Of a DNA stretch of 5,391 nucleotides, positions 5,189 to 5,391 are shown one piece after another. The DNA is taken from the NCBI GenBank assembly GCA_009783805.1, contig WRCU01000132.1, positions 1 to 5,391 of the forward strand. The letters are read 5' to 3'. The stretch's first letter is position 1. The number at the start of each line of letters is the position of its first letter. The notes beneath the pieces are model-generated. The model ran no database searches and was not told where the DNA came from. It saw nothing but the letters and a program-made list of their open reading frames with translations. The translations under genes and the position numbers were made by a program. The DNA comes from Oscillospiraceae bacterium (GTDB lineage Bacteria > Bacillota > Clostridia > WRCU01).

Positions 5189-5391
5189 TCATTCGAACTC
5201 GAAGGTGACCGACTCCATGCCCGCGCAGACGATCGCGAACCCCGCCACGGAGATCAGTATCCGCCCGAACTGCATGCCCATCACGCTGAGCGACAGGGCC
5301 ACGACCATCAGCCCTAGTAACGCGAGCGCCATATACCCCTTCCCGGTCCCCTTGCCCCTCACGCCCGCCATCCTTATTAAGTAGAAGGTCA
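5189..5391 (-). CDS. Small two-helix membrane protein, possibly the C-terminal end of a longer gene
   Basis: The frame is open from the right edge to a TGA at 5189-5191. From the first visible ATG (5371) it gives 60 residues: a basic Gly/Lys/Arg segment (1-13), a hydrophobic helix at about 14-32, a second at about 37-51, and an acidic end ESVTFEFE. The frame stays open upstream of that ATG for six more codons (TFYLIR) to the edge, where the partial codon reads NTG. The ATG at 5371 has only AAGG abutting it, with no spaced Shine-Dalgarno, so the true start may lie outside the window. I do not recognise the family. Its stop lies 9 nt before the mutL ATG, and the mutL ribosome-binding GAGG overlaps the stop codon, implying co-transcription and perhaps translational coupling with mutL. 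Confidence 0.6.
   Translation of the reverse strand, partial: TFYLIRMAGVRGKGTGKGYMALALLGLMVVALSLSVMGMQFGRILISVAGFAIVCAGMESVTFEFE

Noticed and set aside
5190..5206. CGAAC near the mutL start as an SOS box
   Set aside because: The second arm (GTTC) is missing at the required 4-nt spacing, so there is no operator.
4331..5384. Two long plus-strand open frames opposite mutL
   Set aside because: They are complements of a clear MutL coding sequence; their Pro/Arg/Ser-rich translations have no domain signature and arise from the high GC content.
1..5391. CRISPR arrays, tRNA or rRNA genes, insertion sequences, attachment sites, riboswitches
   Set aside because: No spaced repeats, cloverleaf, transposase, terminal inverted repeats or known riboswitch core were seen by eye on either strand.

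Overview
The window is a GC-rich bacterial DNA-repair and stress locus. The best guess is a high-GC Gram-positive of the Bacillota (Clostridia-like) type. Three things support this. The order mutL-miaA-hfq next to lexA is the classic Firmicutes arrangement. The LexA operators are of the Bacillus/Gram-positive form (CGAAC-N4-GTTC), not the E. coli CTG-N10-CAG form. A small LysM membrane protein is divergent from lexA, as yneA is in Bacillus subtilis. A real Hfq argues against most Actinobacteria. AGG (Arg) and ATA (Ile) codons are used freely despite the high GC. The genus cannot be named from the sequence.

Layout, left to right. (1) Positions 1-561, minus: start of an unrecognised secreted lipoprotein that runs off the left edge. 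It has its own extended -10 promoter and a strong Shine-Dalgarno. (2) 657-1019, minus: a YneA-like single-pass protein with an external LysM domain. (3) 1020-1187: divergent control region with one perfect SOS box (14/14), two good ones (12/14) and one degenerate one (10/14), plus opposed promoters for the LysM gene and lexA. (4) 1188-1895, plus: lexA, complete, with cleavage site and Ser/Lys dyad. (5) 1901-5179, minus: hfq, miaA and mutL, transcribed in the order mutL-miaA-hfq and closely packed. hfq and lexA meet tail to tail 5 nt apart, with a small stem-loop over both stop codons. (6) 5189-5391, minus: end (or all) of a small two-helix membrane protein just upstream of mutL.

How the genes fit together. 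LexA should repress itself and the divergent LysM gene. After DNA damage, RecA-promoted self-cleavage would release both and give a division block while repair proceeds. MutL (mismatch-repair endonuclease), MiaA (tRNA A37 prenylation) and Hfq (RNA chaperone) form a separate housekeeping operon. It shares the neighbourhood but shows no SOS box of its own in this window.

The sequence does not show a wholly new system. The points that most deserve a second look are the dense operator cluster, a perfect 9-bp inverted G-tract motif placed symmetrically upstream of the two divergent start codons, a glycine-rich tract replacing a normally structured part of MiaA, the MutL/MiaA junction where one in-frame TAG separates the two reading frames, and the unknown lipoprotein next to the SOS module.
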